From Cranoglanis bouderius (taxonomy: Eukaryota; Chordata; Actinopteri; Siluriformes; Cranoglanididae), in contig CM042543.1 in the NCBI GenBank assembly GCA_023630585.1, positions 20,338,760 through 20,402,759 on the forward strand: a stretch of DNA of 64,000 nt. Reading direction: 5' to 3'. Positions 1-14,000 of the stretch are shown piece by piece (positions within the stretch are counted from its first letter, which is position 1; each line of letters opens with the position of its first letter). The notes under the pieces were generated by a model. The model did not search any database. It was not told where the DNA came from and was given only the letters and a program-made list of their open reading frames with translations. Position numbers and translations under genes: made by a program.

Positions 1-588
1 TATTTTTTTTTATATGCAGCAGGGCTATGAGAAAGGCAAAAAACCCTTAACCGGAATTCCTCAGCATTATGCTTGCACTGTTATAAATCACTGTATAACA
101 TTCTTTAAACCATGTGTCAGAAGACTGAAGACATGTGTCATATATCATATCGATCATATTGACATGGCAGCTTATGATGCAACAATGACATGTCACCATT
201 ACCTGCCATGGCAGCTAGCATAATGTTTCATGTCATGATGTCATTTGCTGATTTTATGTGTAGCTTGAGCATATATAGTTGATGACAGAAGGTATGACAC
301 ACACATGTATGGACACACAATGCTTGAAGACATTAAAACGTGCTACTGGTTCTCTTGCAAGCACTGAATCAGCCATCTTGAAATGGTGAATAGATTATCA
401 TGACATAAACTCTCATGACAAAACTGAGCCTTTGTAAGACTTAGAGATGAGCTACTTTGCAGTTTCACAGAGCTGAGGAAGGACAGGGAAGGATGTCTTT
501 TTCTGCAAATTTCAGCCAAAGTTTGTGTGTGTTTCTGTGTGTGTGTGTGTTTCTGTGTGTGTGTGTGGGTGTGTGTGGATTGCCATAC
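1..588 (-). other. asap2 intron 12 (3' part missing)
   Basis: Non-coding sequence downstream of exon 12. Apart from the CA/GT-rich tract at 523-577 I see no exon, RNA gene or recognisable mobile element. The next asap2 exon, completing the PH domain, is not here. Confidence 0.7.
523..577. repeat. Interrupted (GT)n / sense-strand (CA)n microsatellite beside exon 12 donor
   Basis: Alternating GT broken by TTTC blocks. In the asap2 transcript it is CA-rich and begins about 10 nt after the exon 12 donor. CA-rich RNA is a known binding site of hnRNP L, so it may influence this splice site. Confidence 0.85.
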
Positions 589-676
589 GTGAGATGAGGT
601 CAAAGCTTTTCTTCTCGTCTGGGTTGTGCTTGACCTGGCAGGTTAGGAGATTGAGCTTGGCTGGTGGTCTGTTTGG
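589..676 (-). CDS. asap2: asap2 exon 12: PH domain, last exon in window
   Basis: The 88-bp exon encodes PNRPPAKLNLLTCQVKHNPD then EKKSFDLIS plus one base of the next codon. It matches the middle of the ASAP2 PH domain; the following strand, expected to be HDRTYHFQAE-like, lies left of the window. The acceptor is TTGCTTACAG-like and normal. The donor is GTATGG, a mediocre site. The exon sits between a pure CT tract upstream and a CA-rich tract starting about 10 nt downstream (sense strand), described separately. Confidence 0.94.
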
Positions 677-688
677 CTGTAAGCAGAA

Positions 689-731
<43 letters not shown>

Positions 732-3700
732 CAAAAAGAACGAACAATAATGAGGGAGACTCGCATACAATATGTAAATTTCAATATCAGTTTCTCATGT
801 TTCTCTTTTTGTGAGGAAACTTCTTATTTCTTTTGAAGACACAGCTGCAAGTTCTCTACTGAGAACTGACGGCATTCTGAAGTTATAAAAGCCACGCTTC
901 TGCATGTTCTAAAAGTAGGTGCGGCTCTGTTTCTCTATTTTCCATTTTCTGGGAAAAGTGGGAAAATTCCAAGCAGAAAGAAACAGAACAAGCTTGTAGC
1001 ATTACTCAATACATGCTCCAGTCTCCAGGACAAAAAAGTAAACAGTGAGAGAAAGCGATCTGCTTTTGGAAGATTTGACAGTGGGATATACAAAAATAAA
1101 GTGAGAGGAAAAAGAAAGAGAGTAAATATGCAGTAAGTATGCTTAGCTGGCTTACCGTCCCGTGGGAGATGGTCAGGTAGCCGTTCTTCACTGTGCACTT
1201 CCTCTTCTGCCACACTTTCCGTAGACTGGAGACAGGAAACAGGAAGAGTCATCACACTGCCACTGCCCTTCGGTCCAACGTTTCAGTTAAATGACGTTTT
1301 TAAGGCTTTCATGACATGATGAATAATGCACTCATGTCCTGCATGACATTTTGACAAAAGTTAACCCACTCACCCATCACTTTTCTTGTACAGGTTCCCA
1401 CTGCGCTCTGTGCCATGCTCCTTGTTCCCCTGCGGCTGGTGCAGACTGTAAGTGGTGCTCTGCCGCACCTGGGAATCCTTTAAAGCAGAATAAAGATGCA
1501 TGTAGATGTACATTTATTTATAAAAAAAAAAGAAAAAGAAAAAAAAAAAGGACAGGAAGTGACTATTCCCAGGGTCTAAGGAAAGGAAAAAGTTGCACTC
1601 TGATGCGGTCACTTCATTTGAGGAAACTGCCACAGTGGATGTCCCAGAACCCCCAGAGAGGCGACCACATTTACAAACACATTTACAAACTTAGGGAAAG
1701 TAGTAAAGCTTGAGAGTGCAGTACCAGACTAAGATTTCAAAAGTGCTTTTTAATGGAATGAAATATGTGCAAGATCACTAAAAAAGAGACAGTTATTTGA
1801 CGTGCATTTAAAACACTTTGAACCACAAGGAAATGTCAATATGACGAAAAGAAACAGCACATGAAACTAAGTCTGATTTCTGCACTTGAACACACACCAT
1901 GGATACATGATCTTTCTGACTTTATGAGGTTTCAGATATTAAACAGTGGGACTATTTTTCAAACTTCATGCAGAGGTGCCAACATTGCCAACAAGAAAAT
2001 CCTAGCAGGTAGAGAAAAAACATTTAATCTTACAATTAAAACCCTAGTGCATGTCAGTGGATGGGATGGCTCCATGCTAACAGCGTAAATGATGAAATGT
2101 GTATTGTTGGAACTTGTATTTAACTGCAATCTGCAAAAATGTTTAGATTTATAAGGAACCAGATAAGTGCTTAAGCTTAATTTATACACCTGTTACAAAT
2201 AAGTCCAGCCCATGACTGGTGTTGCATGTTGATAAAGTATTAAAGTACATAATTTAATGCATAATACTTTATAACATAATAAAGTATATAATTATGTATG
2301 CAGAATTTGAGAGAAAAAACAAAACAAAAATGCAATGCAAATGGTGACGCACTGCACTGCACAGTGAATTACCTGCTTATTGACAAAGAAATGTAAAATA
2401 TTCCCCCTTCGGTTTTCTATTGGTTTACAAGACCAAGGTTTTGCAAATTCACAGGTTAAAGTTCATCAAAATAAAGTTTGTGCAATGTGAAAGTAAGGAC
2501 AAGTACATGTTTGGCGTCTCACGTCCTTTCCCCTTCAGTTAACTGGCTTTTGTGCTGGCTGAATTTTATTCTGTCATTTTTATTTAGAAAATCAGATGTT
2601 GGCACCTCTGTATATGAACAACAACAACAAAAAAGGTACAGGAGGTCAGAGCTGTGTGTTTCTCCCACCCCCTGCACCTTTCTTCACAAAAAGTGGACAT
2701 CGATTGGGCACTTACTCTCCTAGACTTCGTTGGCAAAGGACGGAGGCATTAAAGAAAAGAAAAAAGCTTTCCATCAGACAATTTAAACACAGCATGCTTT
2801 ACAATAACAATTACACAAACAAGACAAACGCAAACGCACAGTGCAGTTATCTAAACGCTAAATCTCTTGGCTACTCAGTGGCCACTCTCAGAGTTAAGAA
2901 GGTTGTTTACATTTGCATTAAGAGCATGTAATCTCTTGATGTTTAAGGATTACAAGAGCTACTAAAGCTGGCTGTTTGAGGTAAAGAGCAAACATATGAA
3001 GGTTGTCTAAAGGGTGACAGTGCGATCTTCCAGAGTCAACTATTCCAGATAGTACTCCAGTATTCCACATGGATTATATCCAGATAGACTATTTTACCTT
3101 AAATAATATTGTACATTAGTTTAAGCCTGACTTTAAGTCATGTCTCATCAGTGTGAGTGATGTACAACCAAATAAAAATTTTCATTCACTATACATTGGG
3201 CACAATGAAGTTGGCCTTACCTCTTTCTGCTCCACCTGAAGCGCTGTCTTCAGCACGTCTCGTAACTGTGTGAGCTGCCGGCGTTCCTCATCCTGAGCCT
3301 GCTTGATCTAAAACAGAATGCAAAATCAGCAATGTGGCCAAAATACTACTACTATTAATGCCTAAACCAGGAGCCATTGACACACAGCTATGCAAATGTT
3401 CAACTCACCGAATGCAGATCAGTGGCCAGTTTCTCTATAGAGGGTTTCAGGTTGTCCACAGCCTTTAGGCCGTCCTGAAAGAAACTGAGAGACAAGATGT
3501 ATTTTTACACCTGACTGGACATTAGCATTAAACCTCCACTAACATCCTGCCAACCATCTCACACACACAAGCACACACACACACACACACACACTAATGG
3601 TCTAAAAATCTCTTCTGCGAATAGCATTTTTCACCTGATTTCTAAAATAATTGGGCAAAACCTACAGGATGAGGCCAAGTCTAAGCCCTTAATGTGGAAA

Positions 3701-4594
3701 ATATCTGTCTTCTTTCACCCTAGTGGAGAATAATAGGAATATTTTTGGCATGCATCTTCCCAAATGGACAGTATTGATCCAGGAACCTTTTCACTCCAAG
3801 CTTTTCTCCCAAAGGGTCTGATGTATGTATGTGAGAGGGAGCTTGGCAAAGTGGATTTGACGCAGTCACAATATGTGCTCGCCTTGGGCGCCCATGACTC
3901 TGTCGCTGGTTCACCAGTTGTCCTTCCTTGGATCACTTTTGGTAGGTACTAACCACTGTATACTGGGAACAGCCCACAAGACCTGCCATTTTGGAGATGT
4001 TCTGACCCAGGCGTCTAGCCATCACAATTTTGCCCTTTTCAAAGTCACTCAGATCCTTACGCTTGCCCATTTTTCCTGCCTCCAACACATCAACTTCGAG
4101 AACTGACTGTTCACTTGCTGTCTAATATATCTCACCCCTTGGCAGGTGCCATCATAACGAGATAATCAATGTTATTCAATTCACCTGTCATTGGTTTTAA
4201 TAGTGGTTATGTAGTATAAAGTAGAGTTAGAGGACTGTGTTGGTGTTGAAGCCAATAACTCCCTTAGACAGCGATATTCTGTCCGTCCGCTTAGGGTTGG
4301 AGGTGGGGAACTGTGTCATTTTACTGTTCTTTAATTTTCTGGTTGTGAAGCACTTTGGTCAACTCTGTTCTTTTTAAATGTGCTATATAAATAAATTGAG
4401 TTGAGCTAAGTTGACAGTTGAGTTATGACTGATCGGTGTATGTGTGTATCTCAACCACAAGTAAATCTGCATTTAAAGATTCCATGGTGCTGAAACATCA
4501 CGGACATTTTGGGAGTCGGGATCACACTTAGTTAGCATGGTTTTAGACATATTTGTACTGACTGCACTTAAACAAAAGGTCCAACCTCGATCTG

Positions 4595-4635
<41 letters not shown>

Positions 4636-7600
4636 TAATAATTTCAATAAATAAATAAAATACACTGGAATTTTAAATGTAACTCAATTCTGTGGGAAAA
4701 CCACACACCTGGCAACACTGCTCCTTCCAGTGCTGATAATTTACTCCTGGTTTTGGAAGGGGGAGGAAATTATGCTCAGAACTGACTATGGATAATTGCC
4801 CAAACCTTCTTAAATCAAACAGAATATCTAATAAGCCACATGAGACATCCTTGCTCACTAAAGCTCACTTTAAAACGACTTCAGGGCAGAATGAATCTGC
4901 ATACACACAACGTGGTGTGACTACACACTGAATAAACAATGAAAATATCATCATCACACACTTAATGGCTGATATTAGGTCTATAAAACTTTGAAAATTT
5001 TAACTGACTTAACTGCCCAAGGTTTTTTTTATTTGTATCCCTTGTTTATTAATCAAAAGCTAATTTAAAGCCTTATGATCATTATCTTCTTACTGTCAGC
5101 TGCAAAAGAAAGATTGATGTTGGCCTTTCAACTGAGACATTTCTGAATTATGTTTAGCTTAAAAAAAAAAAAAAAAAACGATACTATGGCCTTACTTGCA
5201 TTGTGCATGGAAATACTTGATGAGGTTCTGCAGTAGATCCACGCCCTTCTTGATCTTAATCTCATTCACTTTGAGGAGGTACTGAAATGAAAAGCCACCA
5301 GACTGAGCAATATGTCAGATCAAACATAACGAAACAGTAATCTTTAAGTAAAGCTGAGCAGAAAATTACTTTTGAGGAAATTGAGGGAATAAATTGATTC
5401 CCTAAGCTTGTCTAAGCATGCTCTGTTGCACAATTTAACATGCCATTCAGCCATTACGCAGACTTTATATAAAAAATAAAAAAAAAAAAAAAAAAAAAGA
5501 ACATACACTTTCTGCTTCTGCTCAGTATCTCTCAATGTTCTTGCACCTACTGACCTCACACATCTGAAGCTGAAAGAAGCGTCGCTCCTTCTCCATCTCC
5601 TCTGCTATCTCGGCCCCGCTGATCTCTGTCCGGATCATTCCGTGCTGTCGGGCGTGCTCCTTTTTCTCCTTCTCAATCTTGGTGCTGCAAGGAGCACAAA
5701 ATTATCTTTTAAAACCAGTACACTACACACACACGCTCAGATTTACATCATTATAAGACACCACTCATGAAACAGAGCAATCCTTACAGATGCTCCAGTA
5801 GCACATGTATCCTACTTTATGGACGCAGCATTTCCTGCATTAAAAGGAAAGCCTAACAGTCACAGGATTCCAGAGTTAGCATCAGTGATGGAGTTAGGGC
5901 TTTCTACCACAGGCAAGGGATCACTGAAATTTTTTTAAACTTACTTTTTTTATTTTTAATATACAGTACTGTGCAAAAGTTTTGGACACCCTATTTTTTT
6001 TTTTCAGTACAAACTTTGTTATAGATTTTTTTTTATTTTATGACTTCTACATTATAAAGTCAGTACATTTTAGATTTCCAAACATTAGTTTTCTAGCGCA
6101 AAATTAAATGTTACAGAAAAATGTTTGTATGTCATTAAAGAAAGCAGCATATTACGTAAGAGGCCACTTTTCAGACAAAAAACACAATGAAGGCTGCTGG
6201 GTTTTGCTGCAAAAATAAGAAGCGAGTGCGAAAGTCAAAGTCTCCAGAAGAACTGTGGCTGGTTCTGCAAGATGCTCAATAAAACTTACATTTCCTTATA
6301 AAACTGCACAAATTGTACCAGAGACTACTATTTTTATTTAAATTTTTATTTTTTTGTCACACCAAATATTGACTTTGTTTCATTTACTACTGCTTACTGC
6401 TCTTTACTGTATTTTTAGAAACTTTTAAATGTATAGAAACATTTAATTTCATTATTTTGAAGGCATCTTTGCTCTATAGCATTTCTTTGCATGTGCCTAA
6501 AACTTTTGCACAGTCCTGGTCAGCGTGATGATGGATCCAGAGCCTATATAGCAGGGCACCATGCACATATATTCACACATTCATTCACACACAAGTGTGT
6601 CACCATGCTGGTTGTAATGTCCCTTGCCAGACAAATTAATCAATACCACTTTTTTCTGTCTGGATGCAGTTTAGATATTCCTCAATGTGAATACACACAT
6701 ACTAAGCTGCAGAACTCAATAGGTCTATACAGTGATGTGAAAAAATAAGTACACCCCATGGAAATTGTTGGCTTTTTTTAAAAAAATTTTTTTTATTTAC
6801 ATATTTGGATGAGCAAACATTCAATCATCTTTGAAACAATGCCTATTAATGAAGTTGTTGTACTTGAACAAAACTACAAAGAAAATTAGCTTTTTCAATC
6901 AATTATTCAACAGAAATATTAATAGATGTGATATTCTTCTGTGGAAAAAGTAAGTACACCCTTGGCCTCAGAAGCTAGTATTGCCCCCTTTAGCAGAAAT
7001 AACTTCTTGTAGGTGTTGTGCATAATTGTCCACCAGGCTTGCTGAAATTTTTGACCACTCTTCTATGCAGTATTCTTTCAGTTGCTTGAGATGTTTGAGG
7101 GTTTTCTTGCATGTGCTGTCCGTTTCAAATCCCCCCACAACATTTCAATGGGATTCAAATCTGGGCTTTGACTAGGCCATTCCATAATAACTCTTTGATA
7201 TGATGCAGAATTTATAGTTAAATCAATTAATGCAAATTGTCCAGTCCCCGAGGCAGCGAAGCAACCCCAAACCATAACATTTCCACCACCATGCTTCACA
7301 ATTGGTATGAGGTGCTTCTCCTGAAAAGCTGTCTTTGGTCTGCACCAAACATGTCTGCTGTTATTGTGGCCAAACAGTTCAGTTTTATTTGTATAGCGCT
7401 CTTAACAATGGACATTGTCCCAAAGCAGCTTTACAGAAATAGATCACTTCTAAACAACTCTATCTTTGATTTGTCTGTCCAGAGCACATTATTGAAAAAG
7501 GCCTGCTCTTTGCCTATATGCTCACTGGCAAACTGTAGTCTTGCAAAGGCTTTTTCCTGGGACGCCTCCCATGCAGGTCAAATTTGTGCAATATCTTTCT

Positions 7601-10600
7601 GGTTTTAGAAGCATGCACTTTGACACCAACAGTTGCAAGACTTACTAGCAGATCCTGTGATTAAATTTTGGAGTCCTTGGAGTCTTCTTTTTGCATCAGA
7701 CGGTCTGCTCTCGGGCTGAATTTGCTGGGACGGCCAGTTTGAAATCTGCGCCATTTTATGGCTTTGAAGGTGTCAATTTTATGTCATTTGATAGAGTGCA
7801 TCACCTTTATTAATAGCCACTGTTTCAAAGAGGATCAAATGTTTGCTTGTCCAAATATACTTATTTTTTTCACATGACTGTAGATAGTAATGTGCTTCAG
7901 GAGAGATTTTCTTTTCTAGATACAAAAATCTGACAGCAACACTGGATTCCCAGATCAGGTTTTATTTTGATGACAAAGAACCATTATTTATTAAAGAACC
8001 ATCATTTATTACTTGCTGTAATAGTATCGCTATTTTCACCCCATTTTGCAACATGGCGTAAACCTCAAGCACAAAGATGAGGGTATGTATTTAAACTGAA
8101 ACTGCAGATGACCCATAAATGCACGATCCTTGCATATTTTTCCATTTGTTATGCTTTATTAAACTGTACAAAGAGGGAAACATTTGTTGATTGACAGAAA
8201 AAAGTAGAAAGCCATTAATTGTAAGATGTAAGATGGCCACCTCTGGATCCTCTGCCTGCGAGTCTGAAGCCCAGCGGGTTTTTATCAATTTGTCAACGAC
8301 GTTGACAAAACCCGAAGCCAAACTGAAAAGAAAAAAAAAAAAGAAAAGAAAAAAAAAAAGATACAGAGGGAATGGAAATAGCAAATGACAAAAGAGAGGA
8401 TCGGTTTACAAAGAGTGCTGTGATAGCACGTGTTGGCACTGTGGCATCTTTAGAAAGATTTGCAGACTACAGGCAGATTGTAATGTTGAGAACAGCCGAC
8501 CACACACATGCTCCCACATCACTTCTAAAAACAGCTAGAAATGTCAACTGTTTAGTAACCTCAGGTTTACTAGACACACTGCCAACAGAAAAGCAATTTC
8601 CTACCAGATGCAGTGGCTCATAAGACAAGATTTCTAGGGTTCACTAAAAGCACTTCCAAATTTACTAAAGGCTAGGTAGATTTTACAAACAAAATTAATC
8701 CGGAAAAGAATTACAGTGACTAGGCTGCAGCAACTACTTGACAAAATCAATAGAAGTTGCTAAAAGTAACTGGCATCGAATTTCATCATTGATTAGTTGG
8801 TCTATGATATGAAGCACACTGTTGTATGCACTATGCCACTTCACACCACAAGCAGTGCAGCTATTTCAATCAATTACCTTATAAAGTAGCTATACATCAT
8901 TAAATGCTACATCGCTATTTTCTTATTTGTATACAGTATATATTTTTAATATACAGCCAGGTCCATAAGTATTTGGGCAGTGACACAATTTCGTAATGTT
9001 GCCTCTGCACACCACCACAATGGGTTTGAAATGAAGCAATCGAGACATAATTGCATCTCGAGGTAAACCGTCCGTATTTACATTTATGAAGGCATCCATG
9101 GGTTACGGATTTCAGGCAGTCATTGACTAAAAAAATTATTTGCATCCAAATATTAAAAATAATCCTAATATGTATGATTATGGTAGTCTGTCCAATTGAT
9201 TTTGAGCCTGTGAAAATGGCTGTAATTCCTAAATGGTTAAGGCAATATTTTTGTTAAACCGCTTGAATTAAAGCTGAAAGTCTACACTTCAATCACATCT
9301 TGATTGCTTCATTTCAAATCCATTGTGGTGGTGTACAGAGGCAAAAACTGTGTCACTGTCCAAATACTCATGGACCTGACTGTTGTTGATGTTGCGTGTC
9401 ATGTCACCGTCCTGTTTTCAGTTCGCATCGAAGGTGTTGGGAGTCAATCCCAAAAAGAAGTCAATTCCCTGATTACAGGCAAGAGCCGAGCCCAAAGCAA
9501 AGTCGAGCCCATTCTGAATGATTCGCCTCGCGCAAACAACAAGCAAAATGAATTTAGCTTTCATATGTTTCAATTAGTGAAAAAGCCAGTGTATATTGGC
9601 ATTTATTTTGAATTTAACAGGAACAAACACTGAACAAAAATCAGGGCTCCCAGTGACCGTGACCACTGGTCCATCAAAGGTCTGATTTCAAAAAAAGGTG
9701 GTTGATAAAAGCACTTGATACTGTCATGCCATGACAGATTGTCAGTAATAAGTAGTGCAGTTCTTATCCTGTCATTGAATTAAGCCTACGTAAGAGCTGT
9801 GTATTGTATTAGTTGAGTGAAAATCTGAAAAGTCTTTTAAGAAAAAATGAATTAAGTAGTATTAGTATATTTATAAAATAATCCAACTAACTGATTAATT
9901 AGAAACATAAAAAGAATATCAAAATAAATGTTAGTTGCAGCCCTAACAGGGACATTTATATAAACCCAGTTTCTGCTTCTTTAATCAATAAATTTGTCCT
10001 TTCTGGCAAATCTGTTCATCTTTTCGATCATCATGTTATTCAGGCTTTCTTTCTTTCAAACCTCTCTCCTCATCTGTGCTACAGTGCTCATATGCATGGC
10101 CACACTTGTGACTCTGGCATTCATTAGTCGGACATCTGTTCACGATACTCTACTACTCCAAACCTTTAAGAGTACTGAAAAGACACCTGCACAGATAGCC
10201 AGCAGCTCTCCTACAGCTCAGGGATCAAAGCCGAGTCAAATTGTAGCACTGATGGCGAGGAAAGTGTGCTTGCAAATCAGCAGCACACCGAGGAGCATTT
10301 AAACTCCATTATTTCATCCACTGTAATCTAGAAAGTCAATAACGATCAAATTAAGGAATTTTAGAGAAACCCCAAGGACAATGAGAGCTGATGGGACCAA
10401 GAGGGGGGAATCTCATGAAGCACTCTCAGAACTCAGCAAAATGAAGTGACTGATGACTGGCAATGGTAATGAACTCAAACTGAATGGCACATAAACAGCA
10501 ACCCTGTCGTTACTTAAATGGCATGGTATAGGGAAAAAGTATTACCCTTTCAGTAAAGAATGTCCTTTGCTGCTTGGAAAATATATAAAAGCTATCATAA

Positions 10601-10956
10601 ATCTCATACACTGAAGGAAGGAGAAAAAGTAAAACACAATTAGAGCGATAGTCAATAAGACAAGAGGAGATGAGGTGATGAGACGAACAGTTAATTATCT
10701 AAAGTGATGGAGTATGACTTTAAGGAAGTAAAGTGTGGTTCAGTGATCATTAAAATGACGCCCGCACAGAGGAAAGCCGACACTGTAATTGTCACATTGT
10801 GCTTCTTATCATTAGTTAATCTTAGGTTTGCTGTAAGATGTTCAAATGAAAGTCTAAGTAATTATTTTGAGAGTTTCATTGCAATAATTAACTTCTACAT
10901 GAAAATGAGCAGTATGAACACAGTTACTGCTTTTTATTTATTTTTTTTTTTTTTAT

Positions 10957-11001
<45 letters not shown>

Positions 11002-14000
11002 ATTTTAAATGTAAGTCGCTCTGGATAAGGGCGTCTGCCAAATGCCATAAATGTAAATGTAAATATACATTCCCAGTTCTCACTCAGAAGCATAACGTTT
11101 AAATGGCTTACACTTTGGTCTCATAGTCCTTCCAGGCCTTATCAAATGGCTTTTTCAGATCCTGCAAGGCACAAAAGAGAAACATGGAATTAACATTAAA
11201 CAAGTTTACACTGGTATAAAACCTTACAATCCTTATACTGACACATTGTGTGATGTAGAAATCAGGAAAAATAACAAAAATAGGGAGCATTGCACTAGTA
11301 GACTAATAAACAGGGCTGGCTGTTTGACATACTGCACAATTTAATGGACATACACCATTACTTCATGGTTATAAAGAAAGCACTTGGACCCGCTAATAAT
11401 ACTGCTCAAAAGTGGAACGGTTGGAACTGATTCTAACAAAAATACTCCTTTTTTTTATTGCTCTATAAAAATCTGACCATGCTGCCCAGTTTTAGTTAAG
11501 GTGTTAAGGGACTACACGCAGTGCCCAGAAGGGTGTGGTTACTGACTGAACAGCATTAAATAAACACTGTACAATGTGTACACTGATCCGACATTATATA
11601 AACATATGAGCATGATAATCCAGATGTTCGATATAACCGATAGTGTACAAGCATACAATACATTTCTGTATGTGGCACAATTAAGAGAACAAGAACATGC
11701 ACTCCATAGCAGAAGTCCACAGAGAGCACACAAAGAACCGCTAAAAAAAGTCACTAAAGAGTCCATTCCATCTCAGATGAATATAAAGTCATTACTCTAT
11801 ACAGTATATAAGATATAATTGACTCTCTTACAGTTTTTGTTGCATGTGTTTTCCTATGGAGAGCCCGTTCTTGCTCTCCTAATTCAGCCATATACTGAAA
11901 CATAAAATGGATCTACACTTTGGGCTATACTGAACATCTGGACTATTTTCTCTCAGTCTCTCAGAACCAAATAATAATGCGCTAGAAAGTAGGGAGGTGT
12001 TTGCTAAAAGAATGGGCTCTGTTTAATAAAGGTTATACTCAAAAATCTCATGTGTTCTGCATTTCTGCTCATTCTCATTAAGAGTGCACATAATTCTGGA
12101 GTGGAATATTAATTACTGAAGCATAGATGGAAAGTAAAACAGCCTGTAAAGTCAATTTTGAAAACTGTATAAAGGTTGTATGGCTACTACGCTATATAGA
12201 TCATCCGTGCAAACCACATTGACACTGAAAAGATTCTCATGATCTGAGTCACAGAGTTATCATAAGAGCTCTGTGGGAACTCAATGACTGCAGAGACAAG
12301 GGAGGCTTGCTAATGCCTGCATGGGTGAGCTTCACGAGTCGGTGAGTCTCAACAGAGAGGCTTCATGTAGCAGTAGATCTCCATGTGAGAGCATCCGAGA
12401 ATGGAAGAGCTCAAATGGTTTTCTAGTAATGTCTGCATGACTGGAGGCCAAGCACAGGATTAACCACATACACACAAGTGGGGACAGACAGTGGGATGAT
12501 GGGAGTTGGCGATTCGGGTATGACGTCCGCTTTGCAAGGACCATACTGCTGCTCCGGCATTTCCCAGAAGTTCCCAGTTAAAATGTATACTCATTTAGCT
12601 TCAGGTTTACCCTTTGGCTGCAGTGACTGGAGCGTGAAGGGCATAGACTTGGGTTAATGGCTCATGTGACAGCTCACATCTAAGCCTATAATCTCAATCT
12701 ATTAGTGCATGTCTCCATCTGAGCATCAGCATGCTTTCAGGGAATATTAACATGTAAAGCCTGGTTGTATTACAAACACTCTATAAAGCTCCTTTAAATA
12801 CAAACACTCTCTAAAGCCTGGTTAAAAACAACCACTCTATAAAGTTCCTTTAAAAACAAACACTCTCTAAAAACCGGTTAAATAAAACACTCTTTAAGGG
12901 CCGGCTAAATACAAATACTCTGTAAAGTCAGGTTTTAAAAAAAAAAAAAAAAAAAAAAAAAGACGCCGTAAAGCCAGGTTAAACACAAACACACTGTAAA
13001 AACAAGCTAAATAAAAACACATTGTAAAGCCTGTTTAAATACAAACCCTTTGTAAAGCCCAGCTAACTACAAACACTCAAGTCTGGTTAAAATACAGACA
13101 CTAAATAAAGCTTGGTAAAATACAAAAATTCTGATTAAATCCAAACACTTTGTAAAGCCTAGTTGTATATAAACAATCTGTAAAGTTTGGGTAAATACAA
13201 ACACTCTGTAAAGCCTGGTTAAGTACAAACTGTCCATAAAGCCTAGTAAATACAGAACAGACTCTGGCCTCACAGTCACCTGGTAAAATTAGTATGCATG
13301 TCTTAACATGAGGTTAAAGCAATAATTTGAACAAACTATACTAACGTGGGTATTGATTAGCTCATAACATCTTAGATTTTGCCATTGTTTCATCACTTTA
13401 AAGGAATACTCTAGTATTCAGCAACAGACAGTCATTTTGACACATTTCCCTGTACTTGGAAAAGAACAGAAAACGTATTTACTCCGAACTTACTTACTAA
13501 GGCTGTAGTTCGGGCCAGCATTCTAACGCTGGAGCAATACGGTAAAAAGCAACTTAGGCTCACCTCAGTCATGCGCCATCAGATGAAAACTGAAGTAATC
13601 GTGTGTTTCCATGTTTACATTAACAACTTAACCACAAGTTCCTCCACATGAAAGACTAATCCCATCTGGACCAATTTTACAGTTTTAAAATTTACAAATA
13701 CCTTTGACTGAAAAATGAATAAAGGTATTATTCTATTCTCAATTCAACAAAACCATGTCAAAATTCCTGCTCATGTTATTCGCACGTAGTGTATCCTGGA
13801 GTATTCATTTATACTTCATGAAGTTTGCTGGGGCTCGGGTTTCTAAAAACGGTGTCTAAATTAGTGCTTTCTAGCTGACAGATCGTCACTGCAGTTTGGA
13901 TAGGTCAAAAGGTCAGAAGTGCTCTAGAAGATTTTTTATTTTTTTAAAGCTTAGAGTAGGGTCCCAGTGTATTAAATCTGGACTTTATCCCAACTATAGC

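Larger units (their letters stand above)
6730..7880 (-). mobile_element. Decayed Tc1-like transposon, 1151 bp
   Basis: TA target bases flank both sides (6728-6729, 7881-7882). Ends match as inverted repeats: CAGTGATGTGAAAAAATAAG at left and the inverse of it, TTATTTTTTTCACATGACTG, at right. The minus strand holds transposase remnants: a GRPSKFSPRADR-like linker near 7690-7740, then MKHGGGNVMVWGCFAASGTG, then SQSPDLNPIEMLWGDLKR with the catalytic Glu. An internal deletion between ASYQRVI and MEWPSQS removes the region with the second catalytic Asp. A 75-bp foreign piece is inserted at 7377-7451. Confidence 0.88.

Noticed and set aside
9994..10302. 102-codon plus ORF with hydrophobic start
   Set aside because: Hydrophobic runs arise easily from T-rich DNA; no family recognised and it is intronic.
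12760..13262. CRISPR-like regular repeats
   Set aside because: Units are contiguous without unique spacers, they diverge, and the genome is eukaryotic. It is a minisatellite.
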